Assembly (NCBI GenBank): GCA_016780605.1
Contig: JADHLS010000210.1
Coordinates: 1-8,147, forward strand
Length of the DNA stretch: 8,147 nucleotides
Reading direction: 5' to 3'
Origin: Reyranella sp.
GTDB taxonomy: Bacteria > Pseudomonadota > Alphaproteobacteria > Reyranellales > Reyranellaceae
Under the pieces are notes generated by a model that worked only from the letters and a program-made list of their open reading frames with translations, had not been told where the DNA came from and searched no databases. A program made the position numbers and the translations under genes. Below are positions 1-4,901 of this stretch, piece by piece. Position 1 is the stretch's first letter. Each line of letters opens with the position of its first letter.

Positions 1-193
1 CGTCGTCGATCATGCGGGCGTAGCCGAGCCTGTCGCCGTAGGGGTGGCGGATCAGGCGATGCTGGTCGGTCGACGAGGCCAAGGGGTTGGGGAGCCGCCC
101 CTGCTCGAACAGCTCGACCGTGTGGCCCTCGCGCGCCAACCCCCACGCGGTCGCCAGCCCCATCACGCCGCCGCCGACAACGATCGCCTTCAT
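1..193 (-). CDS. FAD-dependent oxidoreductase, N-terminal fragment (DAO / monomeric sarcosine oxidase-like)
   Basis: Only the first 64 codons are inside the window; the gene continues past the left edge. The start MKAIVVGGGVMG is a Rossmann dinucleotide-binding fold with GxGxxG at residues 7-12. An acidic residue at the end of the second strand (E30 in VELFEQ) fits binding of the FAD ribose. Residues 46-53 read RLIRHPYG, which matches the R-x-x-R-H-x-Y-G stretch of monomeric sarcosine oxidase and N-methyltryptophan oxidase, where both arginines lie near the flavin. This points to an oxidase of secondary or N-methyl amino acids, but the substrate-binding and flavin-attachment parts are not visible, so substrate is unknown. 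An in-frame ATG seven codons upstream (214) is an alternative start; 193 was chosen because the first beta strand begins immediately after it. It lies 61 bp downstream of the S24 regulator on the same strand and could be co-transcribed. Confidence 0.85.
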   Translation of the reverse strand, partial: MKAIVVGGGVMGLATAWGLAREGHTVELFEQGRLPNPLASSTDQHRLIRHPYGDRLGYARMIDD

Positions 194-254
194 GGCGACG
201 CCAGCCGACGCCATAGATAAGATTTTTTCCTATTGAGCGACACTTGAATCGACA

Positions 255-914
255 TCAGCGGGTATACTTGCCGACGATGAGCTGCGCCTTCTGCCACTGG
301 CTGCGGTCGAGGTCGAAGTCCTTCGCCGGATTGAACTGACGCACCCGCCATTTTTCCGGGGTGATGCGTAGCAGGCGTTTGACCAGGGCGTGAAAGCTGC
401 CGTCGCCGAGGTCGCGCACGAAAACGCAATCATCGCTTGCCCGCACCGGACGGCCGGGATGAACCAGCAGCAGGTCGCCCTGCTCATAGGCCGGGATCAT
501 GCTGTCGCCGATGACATAGCAGCCGTAGCCGTCGCGCACCGACAGCAGCGGCTCGGGCCGGCGCACGAAGTCAATGGGCTCACTAGTAATGATGATGGCG
601 CCACTGCCACCCTCGGCCGAGGCATAGACCGGCAGGTCGGTCTGTTCGGCAGCACGCAGCGAGCCGCCGCGAAACTCAGGCGGTTGCGGTGGCGGCGCTG
701 TCGAACGCAGATCGTCGGGCGATACGCCGAGCAACGGCGCGAGCCCATGCCGCGCCGGCTCGGGCAATTCACGCGGCGAGCCGCGCATCAGATACTGCTG
801 CAGGTAGGCATGATTGCGCCCGATGGCCAGCGAGAGGTTCTTGAGATCGAGATCGGGGCGCCGCGCCAGGGTATCGACCAGAAGTTTGCGGGGAGCGTCC
901 ATGCGGGGCGCCAT
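255..914 (-). CDS. S24-family (LexA/CI-like) transcriptional regulator
   Basis: The 219-residue protein has an N-terminal helical DNA-binding region (about residues 10-70) and a C-terminal S24 peptidase fold (about 93-219). The N-terminal text LSLAIGRNHAYLQQYLMRG and PRELPEPARHGLAPLLGV resembles the XRE-like head of many alphaproteobacterial S24 regulators. In the C-terminal domain the nucleophile is S138 (GDSM, followed by the typical EQGDLLLV strand) and the general base is K179 (ALVKRLL). The canonical Ala-Gly self-cleavage dipeptide is not seen; the equivalent linker reads VYASAEGGSG, so RecA-stimulated autocleavage is uncertain. A second in-frame ATG at 902 (M5) has ACAGGA about 11 nt upstream, so the true start may be 902 rather than 914. 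The gene is divergent from the cysteine hydrolase at 1181 and precedes the FAD oxidase; it may control either or itself. Targets cannot be read from sequence. Confidence 0.9.
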   Translation of the reverse strand: MAPRMDAPRKLLVDTLARRPDLDLKNLSLAIGRNHAYLQQYLMRGSPRELPEPARHGLAPLLGVSPDDLRSTAPPPQPPEFRGGSLRAAEQTDLPVYASAEGGSGAIIITSEPIDFVRRPEPLLSVRDGYGCYVIGDSMIPAYEQGDLLLVHPGRPVRASDDCVFVRDLGDGSFHALVKRLLRITPEKWRVRQFNPAKDFDLDRSQWQKAQLIVGKYTR

Positions 915-1180
915 CCTGTCAGCCGGGGCAGGCGGGGTCTACAAGAATTGTACGATTGAGAAGATGGCTCTATCCTATATTCCTTACACCGCAGATGCGG
1001 GTTCTGACGCCAACAATCCAAGGATAGCACCTTGTCTTTCACTCCAAATGATGCACCGCATGACAGGATCGTTACTGCGAGGCTGTGGCATGCGGCCGTG
1101 GGTCTTGCAAAATGTATCGCCTTGGGCGTTGATGGCGGCGAGGCTTACACAACCGTAGCGTAGTCGAAAGGAATGAAGAG
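915..1180. promoter_or_regulatory. Divergent intergenic region between regulator and cysteine hydrolase
   Basis: This 266-bp region has no credible ORF and is AT-richer than its flanks, especially about 940-1050. It must hold the start signals of both divergent genes. I see two inverted repeats: CCGCA-GA-TGCGG at 989-1000, and CCGCATG (1056-1062) facing CATGCGG (1089-1095) across 26 nt. They share the CCGCA half. Either could be an operator for the adjacent S24 regulator, but that is inference. No -35/-10 pair is clear enough to call; TTGCAA near 1107 has only a poor -10 partner. No GTTC-N7-GTTC type alphaproteobacterial LexA box was found. Confidence 0.4.
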
Positions 1181-1771
1181 ATGGCGATGACCATGCTGCA
1201 GATGGCCGGAGCGACGCCGACGCCGGCGTCCATGGCGGACGGCATTCTGCTGATCATCGATGCCCAGAGGGAGTATACCGACGGACTGATGCCATTGTCG
1301 GGCGTGCAGCCGGCGATCGAGGCCCTGGCCGTGCTGCTCGAAAAGGCGCGCGCTGCCGGGGCGCCGATCGTTCATGTACGCCACAAAGGCGCAGGCAAGG
1401 CTTTCAATCCGGCGTCGAGCGGCTACGAGATCGTGGCGCCGCTGACGCCGCGAGCCGGCGAAGCGATCGTCGACAAGGCCTTGCCCAACGCCTTCGCCGG
1501 CACCGACCTTGCCAAGCAGCTGTCCGCCATCGGCCGGAAGAACCTGATCGTCGGCGGCTTCATGACCCACATGTGCGTCTCGGCGACCGTTCGCTCGGCA
1601 ACCGACAATGGTTTCATGAGCACGATTGCCGCCGACACCGTCGCGACCCGCGACCTGCCGGACGCGACCGGCGGCAGCACCATCTCGGCCGATGCGATCA
1701 ATCGCATCACCCTTGCCGCGCTGTCAGACCGGTTCGCCTGGGTCGTTCCCAAGGCCACCGAGATTCGTTGA
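1181..1771 (+). CDS. Cysteine hydrolase, isochorismatase superfamily
   Basis: This 196-residue protein is of normal length for the superfamily, which hydrolyses amides, imides or vinyl ethers (nicotinamidase, N-carbamoylsarcosine amidase, isochorismatase). The catalytic triad is visible: D27 in LLIIDAQREY, K99 in VDKALPNAF and C132 in THMCVSATVRSA, with the preceding GGFMTH segment supplying the usual turn with a cis-peptide bond. The C-terminal IAADTVATRDLPD and the helix after it fit the family. It is probably a soluble cytoplasmic enzyme; substrate is not deducible. The start is supported by AAGGA eight nt upstream (GAAAGGAATGAAGAG-ATG). A later Met at residue 18 sits just before the first strand but has no comparable ribosome site. 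The gene is divergent from the S24 regulator and convergent with the pilin pair, so it is likely monocistronic. Confidence 0.93.
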   Translation: MAMTMLQMAGATPTPASMADGILLIIDAQREYTDGLMPLSGVQPAIEALAVLLEKARAAGAPIVHVRHKGAGKAFNPASSGYEIVAPLTPRAGEAIVDKALPNAFAGTDLAKQLSAIGRKNLIVGGFMTHMCVSATVRSATDNGFMSTIAADTVATRDLPDATGGSTISADAINRITLAALSDRFAWVVPKATEIR

Positions 1772-1787
1772 AGGTTCGTTGATTCGT

Positions 1788-1822
1788 CGATCGGGCTCAA
1801 TCCGCTGACCCGGGCCCGATCG
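1788..1822. terminator. Candidate hairpin at convergent gene ends
   Basis: A perfect 9-bp inverted repeat, CGATCGGGC (1788-1796) and GCCCGATCG (1814-1822), encloses a 17-nt loop that begins with the stop codon of the minus-strand pilin-like gene. It lies 16 nt past the cysteine hydrolase stop codon. There is no T-run on either side, so it is not a classical intrinsic terminator; it may stabilise 3' ends or help bidirectional termination. The arm on the right lies in the last codons of the pilin-like gene. Confidence 0.35.
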
Positions 1823-1976
1823 CGGGCCGTAGACGGCCGCCGCCCAGCCCTACGTCGTGCGGCGCGAGCAGCATGATCGCTGCCAGGGCGACGAGCAGCG
1901 CGAGCGAGCTATAGCCGACCAGCATCGACCCGCGCGCGCAGGCCTTCAGCCGTCGCCAGAAGGGGCCGGATCTCAT
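1797..1976 (-). CDS. Small Flp-pilin-like membrane protein lacking Glu+5
   Basis: This 59-residue ORF starts at an ATG overlapping the stop of the upstream pilin by one base (TGATG), a sign of translational coupling. Residues 1-16 form a basic leader (FWRRLKACARG), then a hydrophobic stretch of about 20 residues (SMLVGYSSLALLVALAAIML) and a Gly/Pro-rich tail. Aligned to its neighbour, GSMLVGYSSLALLVAL matches GATVIEYSVLVALISI position by position: the Gly before the processing site, the Tyr at +6 and the following Ser are kept, but the conserved Glu at +5 is Gly. It looks like a diverged duplicate of the pilin: a minor pilin, a membrane partner of the pilin, or a decaying copy. The longer open frame upstream (to 2189) is only read-through in the pilin's other frame. 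Confidence 0.6.
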   Translation of the reverse strand: MRSGPFWRRLKACARGSMLVGYSSLALLVALAAIMLLAPHDVGLGGGRLRPAIGPGSAD

Positions 1977-2152
1977 CAGAAGAGCGCGTTCGAGGCGGCA
2001 TTCAGGACGTTCTGAATGCTCTGCCCGGTCGTGTTTAGCGCCGCGGCGGCTGCAATCGAAATCAGGGCGACGAGGACGCTGTATTCGATGACTGTGGCGC
2101 CGCCGCAGCTTTTCATAAGGCGCTGAACGACGGAGGGCGGACGCAACGGCAT
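1976..2152 (-). CDS. Flp/Fap-type (type IVb) prepilin
   Basis: This 58-residue protein has the hallmark of Flp prepilins: a short basic leader ending in Gly, then ATVIEYSVLVALISI, i.e. G18 | A-T-V-I-E23-Y24, where a TadV-type prepilin peptidase would cut and Glu+5/Tyr+6 guide assembly. The hydrophobic helix (about 19-40) is followed by a short polar end (TGQSIQNVLNAASNALF), typical of Flp. Such pilins are moved to the surface by the Tad machinery and serve adhesion; no tad/cpa gene is in the window, so this is an orphan pilin locus. Start choice: ATG at 2152 gives an 18-residue leader similar to that of the next gene; ATG at 2116 is possible but would leave only five leader residues and has no ribosome site. 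Neither start has a strong Shine-Dalgarno. The open frame extends to 2470 but that part looks non-coding. Confidence 0.82.
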   Translation of the reverse strand: MPLRPPSVVQRLMKSCGGATVIEYSVLVALISIAAAAALNTTGQSIQNVLNAASNALF

Positions 2153-2297
2153 TCGGCGAGATCCCGCGGGAACTGATGCCCGGCGGCAACGCCGGGCGGT
2201 GAGCGCTGAGCCTATCGGTTCGGGCGATGCGCTCAATATTGTAGGTGTAACTTTGGTAAGGAATGTAACCGCGGCGCCGTCACGCGCGATCTTGCGC

Positions 2298-2329
2298 AAA
2301 GAGAAAAGGCGGCGTCCTCGAGGACCGCC
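2298..2329 (-). terminator. Intrinsic terminator-like hairpin facing left, without an upstream minus-strand gene
   Basis: On the minus strand, GGCG-GTCC pairs with GGAC-(GC bulge)-CGCC around a TCGA loop and is followed directly by TTTTCTCTTT. The core GTCCTCGAGGAC (2314-2325) is a perfect palindrome. On the plus strand the tail is only CCCTTTCCC, so the signal points left. No minus-strand gene precedes it for over 2.5 kb, so it may end an unannotated small RNA or shield the pilin genes from antisense read-through. Confidence 0.5.
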
Positions 2330-2375
2330 CTTTCCCGACGCGGGGCGGTATGGCGCTTCTGATCTCAGGAAATAG

Positions 2376-2423
2376 TTGAGAACTGCGAAATAAAATGTTG
2401 ATAACCGTAGCAACTTGGTTGCT
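2376..2423 (+). promoter_or_regulatory. Candidate promoter and operator-like repeat upstream of universal stress gene
   Basis: TTGAGA (2376-2381) and GATAAC (2400-2405) are separated by 18 nt and match the sigma-70 consensus at five and four of six positions. The expected transcription start falls inside a perfect inverted repeat, AGCAAC-TTG-GTTGCT (2409-2423), which could be an operator. This would give a leader of about 100 nt. It does not fit the FNR/FixK consensus TTGAT-N4-ATCAA. Confidence 0.3.
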
Positions 2424-2512
2424 GGACAGGCTTCCGGCGCAGCCGCTGCACTTTGCTCATCCGGTGTCATCAGCCCTCGTGTTATCGTTCGTCAGACAAG
2501 GGGAGGCGTGTC

Positions 2513-3319
2513 ATGAAGTCAATTCTGACAATGGCCTGGACGGCAGAAGATCCGTCCGCGTTCGATCTTGCTGCCAAGCTGGCGCGTGCCTTCGATGCAC
2601 GGCTGATCGGGCTCGAGCCGCCGTCATACGGCGTCATGAGCATGGCTTGGGCGGACGCCGGCATGGGCGCGCCGATCGGCGGCGGCCTGGCTGAGGATGC
2701 CGAGGAGCGCCAGCGGGTCGCGGCGGTCAAGCAGGCCTTCGACCAGCGCGCAACAGGCCTCAACGCCGAATGGCGCTCGGCTGACGATAGCGGTCCGACG
2801 GCGATCGGCACGATCGGACGGGCCTACGACCTGATCGTGATGCCCCAGCCGGGGGCGTTGCCCAAGATGCCGGAGAGCGTGTTCGAGACCGCGTTGTTCG
2901 ATTCCGGCCGGCCGGTGCTGGTCGTGCCGGCTGGCTTCAACGGCATGGTCGGCAAACGCATCCTGTTCGCCTGGAACGGCTCGACCGAGAGCGCGCGCGC
3001 CATCTCGCTCGCCATGCCGATGATCGGCCGCGCCGAATCGATCGACGTGCTGAGTGTCGACGGCGCCATGGTGCCCGGTCCGAGTGCGGCCGAGATCGCC
3101 GAATCGTTGCGCAGTCACGGCCTCAACGTCACCAGTCAGCACGTCAAGCCGGGCAACCGCTCGGCCGGGCAGACGATCGTCGACACCGCCGTCGCCGGCG
3201 GCGCCGACCTGATCGTCAAAGGCGCCTACACGCAAAGCCGCCTGCGGCAGATGATCTTTGGCGGCATGACCCGCCATCTCATCCTCAACTCGACGCTGCC
3301 GGTGCTGTTCTCGTACTGA
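2513..3319 (+). CDS. Universal stress protein with two tandem USP domains
   Basis: This 268-residue protein is about twice the length of a single UspA domain. Residues 1 to about 142 form the first, diverged domain, ending in the strand RPVLVVPAGF; about 146-268 form the second, beginning KRILFAWNGSTESARAI, the usual strand and nucleotide-contacting loop. The C-terminal half contains GADLIVKGAYTQSRLRQM and IFGGMTRHLI, the alphaproteobacterial version of the ATP-binding G-x2-G-x9-G(S/T) region, with Thr in place of the second Gly; ATP binding is therefore uncertain. The first domain lacks the motif. It is expected to be a cytoplasmic stress protein. ATG at 2513 was chosen because GGGGAGG lies just upstream (AAGGGGAGGCGTGTC-ATG) and MKSILTMAW is a normal USP first strand; an in-frame ATG at 2453 adds only 20 untypical residues. 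Confidence 0.92.
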   Translation: MKSILTMAWTAEDPSAFDLAAKLARAFDARLIGLEPPSYGVMSMAWADAGMGAPIGGGLAEDAEERQRVAAVKQAFDQRATGLNAEWRSADDSGPTAIGTIGRAYDLIVMPQPGALPKMPESVFETALFDSGRPVLVVPAGFNGMVGKRILFAWNGSTESARAISLAMPMIGRAESIDVLSVDGAMVPGPSAAEIAESLRSHGLNVTSQHVKPGNRSAGQTIVDTAVAGGADLIVKGAYTQSRLRQMIFGGMTRHLILNSTLPVLFSY

Positions 3320-3330
3320 CAAAGCGCCGC

Positions 3331-3350
3331 CGGTCGGGGCGCCCCGGCCG
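3331..3350. terminator. GC-rich hairpin after the universal stress gene
   Basis: CGGTCGGG and CCCGGCCG pair (one G-T wobble) around GCGC, starting 11 nt after the stop codon at 3319. No T-run follows, so it is at best a weak terminator or an RNA 3'-end stabiliser. It ends 15 nt before the next start codon and so also sits close to that gene's ribosome-binding region. Confidence 0.35.
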
Positions 3351-3365
3351 TGGTAGAAGCGCGGC

Positions 3366-4883
3366 ATGAGCGCGGATTTGCGATCCATCGACCATGCACG
3401 CCGGCGCCGCGTTATGGCGGCGACGGTGACGGTCGGGCTCATGCTCGTTGCCGGCATCTTCTTCATGGTGCGAGAGGAGGCGGCGCCCACCGGCCCGACC
3501 GTCGAGGAGCAGATCACGGATCTCCGCTCCGAGCGCGCCAGCCTGGAGGCGCGTGCCGACGGTGAGGCGCGCATCGGCCTGCTGACCGCCTTCCGCACTG
3601 CCAGCCTGCTGACCGATGCCCTGGCCGTGCGCCTGGAGGCCGATGGCGATCGCGGTTTTGACCGGCTGCCGAGCTTTCGTCGTCAGGCCTTTGCCGAGCT
3701 GGAGGCGCTGAACGCCGCTCTCAAGGAGGCGCTCGACCGGCCCGGCGCCGGTGCGCGACTCGCCGCTAGCAAGGCCGCCGGGCACGCGGCCGCCCAGCTC
3801 GACCGGCTGGCGGGTGACGATGCGCCGTTGGTGTTGTCGTTCACCCCGCGATTCGTGCCGCCCCGACACGCGACTGGCGAGCTCACCTTGCCGCCGGCCG
3901 CGGCGGCCAGGCCTGACCCGAGAGCCGAGGGCGGCTTGCGTCTCGATGCGCCTGGTCAGCCGGCCGCTCCGGCGACCTCCGCCGGGCCGGCCGTGCCGCG
4001 CTACGCGCCCGACTTCACCGCCGCCGGAGATGAAGATCCGCCGGTTCAAATCGAGATCGTCGGCTCGCATCTCGCTATCGCCGGCGGATTGCCGCCGGTC
4101 CTGTCGATCGGCAAATGGCGTGGCCCGGCCGTCGTCGCACCTGGAAGATTGCGGTTTGCGGTGCCGCGCTCGGCGTTCGCCACGGACACGCGGCGCACCA
4201 CTTTCCTGGCCGGTACACTGGCGATCCGGCGCGGCGCGCGCAGCGTGCCGTTCCAGCTTCTCTTTACCGTCCTGCCCGATCGGCCCGGCGCATTCGCGCT
4301 GGACCAGCGGGTGAACACCACGTCGCTCGAATCGAATACGCTGGTCTCGCCCGAGATCCTGTCGCGCGCGCCGGCCGGTGAGACACGCACGGTGCGCCGC
4401 TGCTTCGATCCGCCGGCCGGCTGGCGGTTCGACCGTGATCGCCTGCGGGTTGTCATCGTCGAGCGGCTGGGTTGGCAGGAGGATGTCAGCGACCCGACGC
4501 TGAACAGCGGATCCGTCGAGTTCGTGCCGTCGGAAGAACCCGCGCAGGTCTGTATCGCCGTGATCGCCCGACCGGTGATGCGCAGTGCGCGGACGGCCAC
4601 CATCGGCCGCTTCGAGGCGACGCTGCTCCGCGATCGGCCGAGCGAGACGGCGGTCAAGAGCGGCGTGCGCGCGCTCGACTGGCGCGAAGCCGCGCGCGTG
4701 CTGCTCGAACCTGGGATGGTGGAATGGAAGCTTTATGTCCGGCTGTTCGACGACATCGATCGCGAGTTCGGCGGGCAGGCCGACGCAGGCCTGCCGCGCG
4801 CGACGATGCCGTTCCTGAGGATCGAGACCGACGATAGCGGCCGCACGGTGATCCTGCGGGCCGATCCGACGGCGGAGCCGTGA
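3366..4883 (+). CDS. Membrane-anchored periplasmic protein of unknown function
   Basis: I do not recognise this 505-residue protein. It begins with a basic cytoplasmic tail (ARRRR, 11-15) and one hydrophobic segment (about 16-35, VMAATVTVGLMLVAGIFFMV) with no cleavage site, so it is probably an inner-membrane protein with the body in the periplasm. Residues about 44-150 are Ala/Glu/Arg-rich and probably helical, with a likely coiled coil near 46-65 (EEQITDLRSERASLEAR). A Pro/Ala-rich linker follows (about 175-215). The remainder (about 220-505) alternates hydrophobic and polar residues as in beta-sheet domains. It has only two cysteines, C346 (RRCFDPPAGW) and C396 (AQVCIAVIA), a plausible disulfide. 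The ribosome site before the ATG is weak (AGAAG). It lies 46 bp after the universal stress gene on the same strand and converges with the MliC/META gene, 18 bp apart, with no clear terminator between. Confidence 0.75.
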   Translation: MSADLRSIDHARRRRVMAATVTVGLMLVAGIFFMVREEAAPTGPTVEEQITDLRSERASLEARADGEARIGLLTAFRTASLLTDALAVRLEADGDRGFDRLPSFRRQAFAELEALNAALKEALDRPGAGARLAASKAAGHAAAQLDRLAGDDAPLVLSFTPRFVPPRHATGELTLPPAAAARPDPRAEGGLRLDAPGQPAAPATSAGPAVPRYAPDFTAAGDEDPPVQIEIVGSHLAIAGGLPPVLSIGKWRGPAVVAPGRLRFAVPRSAFATDTRRTTFLAGTLAIRRGARSVPFQLLFTVLPDRPGAFALDQRVNTTSLESNTLVSPEILSRAPAGETRTVRRCFDPPAGWRFDRDRLRVVIVERLGWQEDVSDPTLNSGSVEFVPSEEPAQVCIAVIARPVMRSARTATIGRFEATLLRDRPSETAVKSGVRALDWREAARVLLEPGMVEWKLYVRLFDDIDREFGGQADAGLPRATMPFLRIETDDSGRTVILRADPTAEP

Positions 4884-4901
4884 GTCAAAGATGACGGGAG
4901 G

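Larger units (their letters stand above)
2153..2512. other. 360-bp intergenic region between pilin and universal stress protein genes
   Basis: No credible gene is seen here; the long minus frame through it is low in recognisable sequence and crosses a terminator-like hairpin. It holds, left to right: a possible minus-strand -10 (TACAAT, 2243-2238) about 86 nt before the pilin ATG, with only a poor -35; two direct TGTAAC repeats (2246-2251 and 2264-2269, 18-nt period); a hairpin with a T-tract pointing left (2298-2329); and a possible plus-strand promoter and inverted repeat (2376-2423) for the universal stress gene. Confidence 0.5.

Noticed and set aside
1977..2189. Extension of the second small pilin-like ORF upstream to 2189
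   Set aside because: That part lies in another frame of the Flp pilin gene and is Arg/Pro-rich in the manner of a shadow frame; the TGATG coupling at 1976 gives a better start.
2246..2269. Direct TGTAAC repeats 18 nt apart as a regulator site
   Set aside because: Six-base direct repeats with no symmetry or known consensus are expected by chance; mentioned in the intergenic entry only.
2153..2470. N-terminal extension of the pilin frame (164-residue open frame on the minus strand)
   Set aside because: It crosses a terminator-like hairpin and AT-rich intergenic sequence, has no ribosome site and no resemblance to a prepilin leader; the pilin start at 2152 explains the coding part.
2624..4070. 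Long minus-strand open frames (324 and 261 residues) under the universal stress and unknown genes
   Set aside because: They mirror the high GC third-position bias of the plus-strand genes, are rich in Arg/Gly/His, and match no fold; the plus strand encodes a recognisable USP.
4884..4901. Terminator between the convergent genes ending at 4883 and 4902
   Set aside because: Only a 4-bp TGAC/GTCA pairing is visible and no T-run; not enough to call.
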